This document shows, piece after piece, positions 63,086-64,000 of a stretch of DNA of 64,000 nucleotides (position 1 is its first letter; each line of letters starts with the position of its first letter). A program made the position numbers and the translations under genes. The DNA is taken from positions 15,701,097 to 15,765,096 of the forward strand of contig HG738140.1 in assembly GCA_000499405.2 (NCBI GenBank). The letters run 5' to 3'. The notes under the pieces are model-generated. The model had not been told where the DNA came from. It made no database searches and saw nothing but the letters and a program-made list of their open reading frames with translations. The DNA is from Onchocerca volvulus (taxonomy: Eukaryota; Nematoda; Chromadorea; Rhabditida; Onchocercidae).

Positions 63086-63341
63086 AAAATCGTTTAGAAG
63101 TATGGATCAGGTTCAAATAATTGTTATTTCAAGAAAAATTTATTTAGCAAGAAGCAATGAGGAAATGTTTGTTTTCAGATTAGCAGAAATAAATCAAATT
63201 ATTAAATTACCTAAAAAAGAAGCTCATTTTGAGAGATTAAGATTAAAAGGTAGAAAAAAATTTCCTTGTAAATTTAATCATAACTGTATCGTCAATTGCA
63301 ATGATCTCAAGTGTAAAGCTAAAACAAATTAAACCAGTAAT

Positions 63342-63448
63342 TCGGCATTTCGGAAAATTTTACCAATTGCATTACTGATTAAACAGACGAAATAATCGGC
63401 ATTTCGGAAAATTCCATCAATTGCATGACTGATTAAACAAACGAAATA
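63342..63448 (+). repeat. 53-bp tandem repeat, two copies
   Basis: Two adjacent units starting TCGGCATTTCGGAAAATT and ending in ACGAAATA differ at a few positions. Confidence 0.85.
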
Positions 63449-63859
63449 TGATATCCTAAGTATCGTTAGAAAATAACGTATAATAATACATCACAACATG
63501 CGTTTATAAAATTATGAAAAATATTGCAAAAAGTATTTTTATTTTTTTTTAATAATAATTGATAAAATTCTTTGAATTAAATACTTCTACATCCAAATAA
63601 TATCTTTCCATCCTCTTCTTTCATTCTTTATTTTTTTCCATTCTGTACATAAACACTTTTTTTCTTTCTTTATAATCAATGTTAAATTTCAAAAAAATGC
63701 ATAAAATTAGTAAGAAATAACAATTATTAAGATTTGGTAATTTAATAAAATATATCAAATTATTTTTTATAGTTGAAAAAAAAAAAAGTTTTTCAAAAAA
63801 AAAAAAAAATTACGGTCCGGTAGATTAATGATGTCAGAAAGTACTGCAGTTATGATATC

Positions 63860-63926
63860 GAGACGGATGTAACGTGATCTCATGGATTTCAATATTATAC
63901 GACATGATTTTACGCACATCCGTCTC
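63860..63926. repeat. Palindromic element, copy 2 with perfect 11-bp terminal inverted repeats
   Basis: Starts GAGACGGATGT and ends ACATCCGTCTC, exact reverse complements. The left half (GAGACGGATGTAACGTGATCTCATG) matches copy 1 about 840 bp upstream. It resembles a very short MITE or foldback element; no clear target-site duplication was seen. Confidence 0.85.
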
Positions 63927-64000
63927 AAGATCTACCGCAAAAATCACGGGATTTGTGAGGCAAAAACAAAAAAATAAATACATTATGTGGAAGAAATGAA

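Larger units (their letters stand above)
62623..64000. other. AT-rich end region with repeats, no supported gene
   Basis: Contains two copies of a 67-bp palindromic element, a 53-bp tandem repeat and a 76-codon open frame at 63102-63332 (plus strand, ending CNDLKCKAKTN). That frame has no splice context or recognisable motif and is not called as a gene. Confidence 0.5.

Noticed and set aside
63102..63332. 76-codon plus-strand frame with a Cys pair near its end
   Set aside because: No splice context, no motif and a position between short repeats; likely chance.

Overview
The window looks like chromosomal DNA of a nematode, most likely a spirurid/filarial-type worm. It is very AT-rich (I estimate about 30% GC). 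Genes are split into short exons by 50-900 bp AT-rich introns with TTTYAG acceptors. Several start codons sit 4-12 bases after a splice acceptor, as expected for spliced-leader trans-splicing. Proteins match metazoan families, the glucose transporter especially the nematode FGT-1 type. No rRNA, tRNA, CRISPR array or bacterial operon was found. Exon borders were worked out by hand from reading frame, splice sites and phase; nearly all listed exons join in phase.

Left part (2-24 kb), mostly plus strand: a facilitated glucose transporter (2080-6092), an ECH1-type dienoyl-CoA isomerase (9181-11316), an HSDL2-type SDR+SCP2 protein (12648-15503) and mitochondrial succinate-semialdehyde dehydrogenase (19282-24083). 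A POLE4-like histone-fold protein with a long acidic tail lies on the minus strand (17229-16111). The metabolic genes cover sugar uptake, fatty-acid/lipid handling and the GABA shunt.

Middle part (25.5-33.8 kb), minus strand: a modular gene made of 35-residue units carried on 105-bp and 210-bp phase-0 exons, resembling SAXO/MAP6-type microtubule-associated repeats. Its introns hold several decayed copies of the same unit. A roughly 6.5 kb stretch with no recognisable gene follows.

Right part (40-64 kb): an 11-exon minus-strand gene for a secreted or GPI-anchored EGF + DOMON protein (46745-40355); a small secreted basic-tailed protein on the plus strand (51590-52632); two unrecognised minus-strand gene models (59718-58098 and 57291-54434) that may be one gene; and an orphan C-terminal transmembrane exon (61326-61111). 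Exons 6-9 of the DOMON gene recur as a decayed segmental copy at about 61.4-62.6 kb. The far end is AT-rich repeat sequence with two copies of a 67-bp palindromic element.

I found no wholly new system. The most unusual items are the birth-and-death exon array of the repeat protein, the dispersed partial copy of the DOMON gene, the tailed POLE4, and a recurrent GTTCG 5' splice site.
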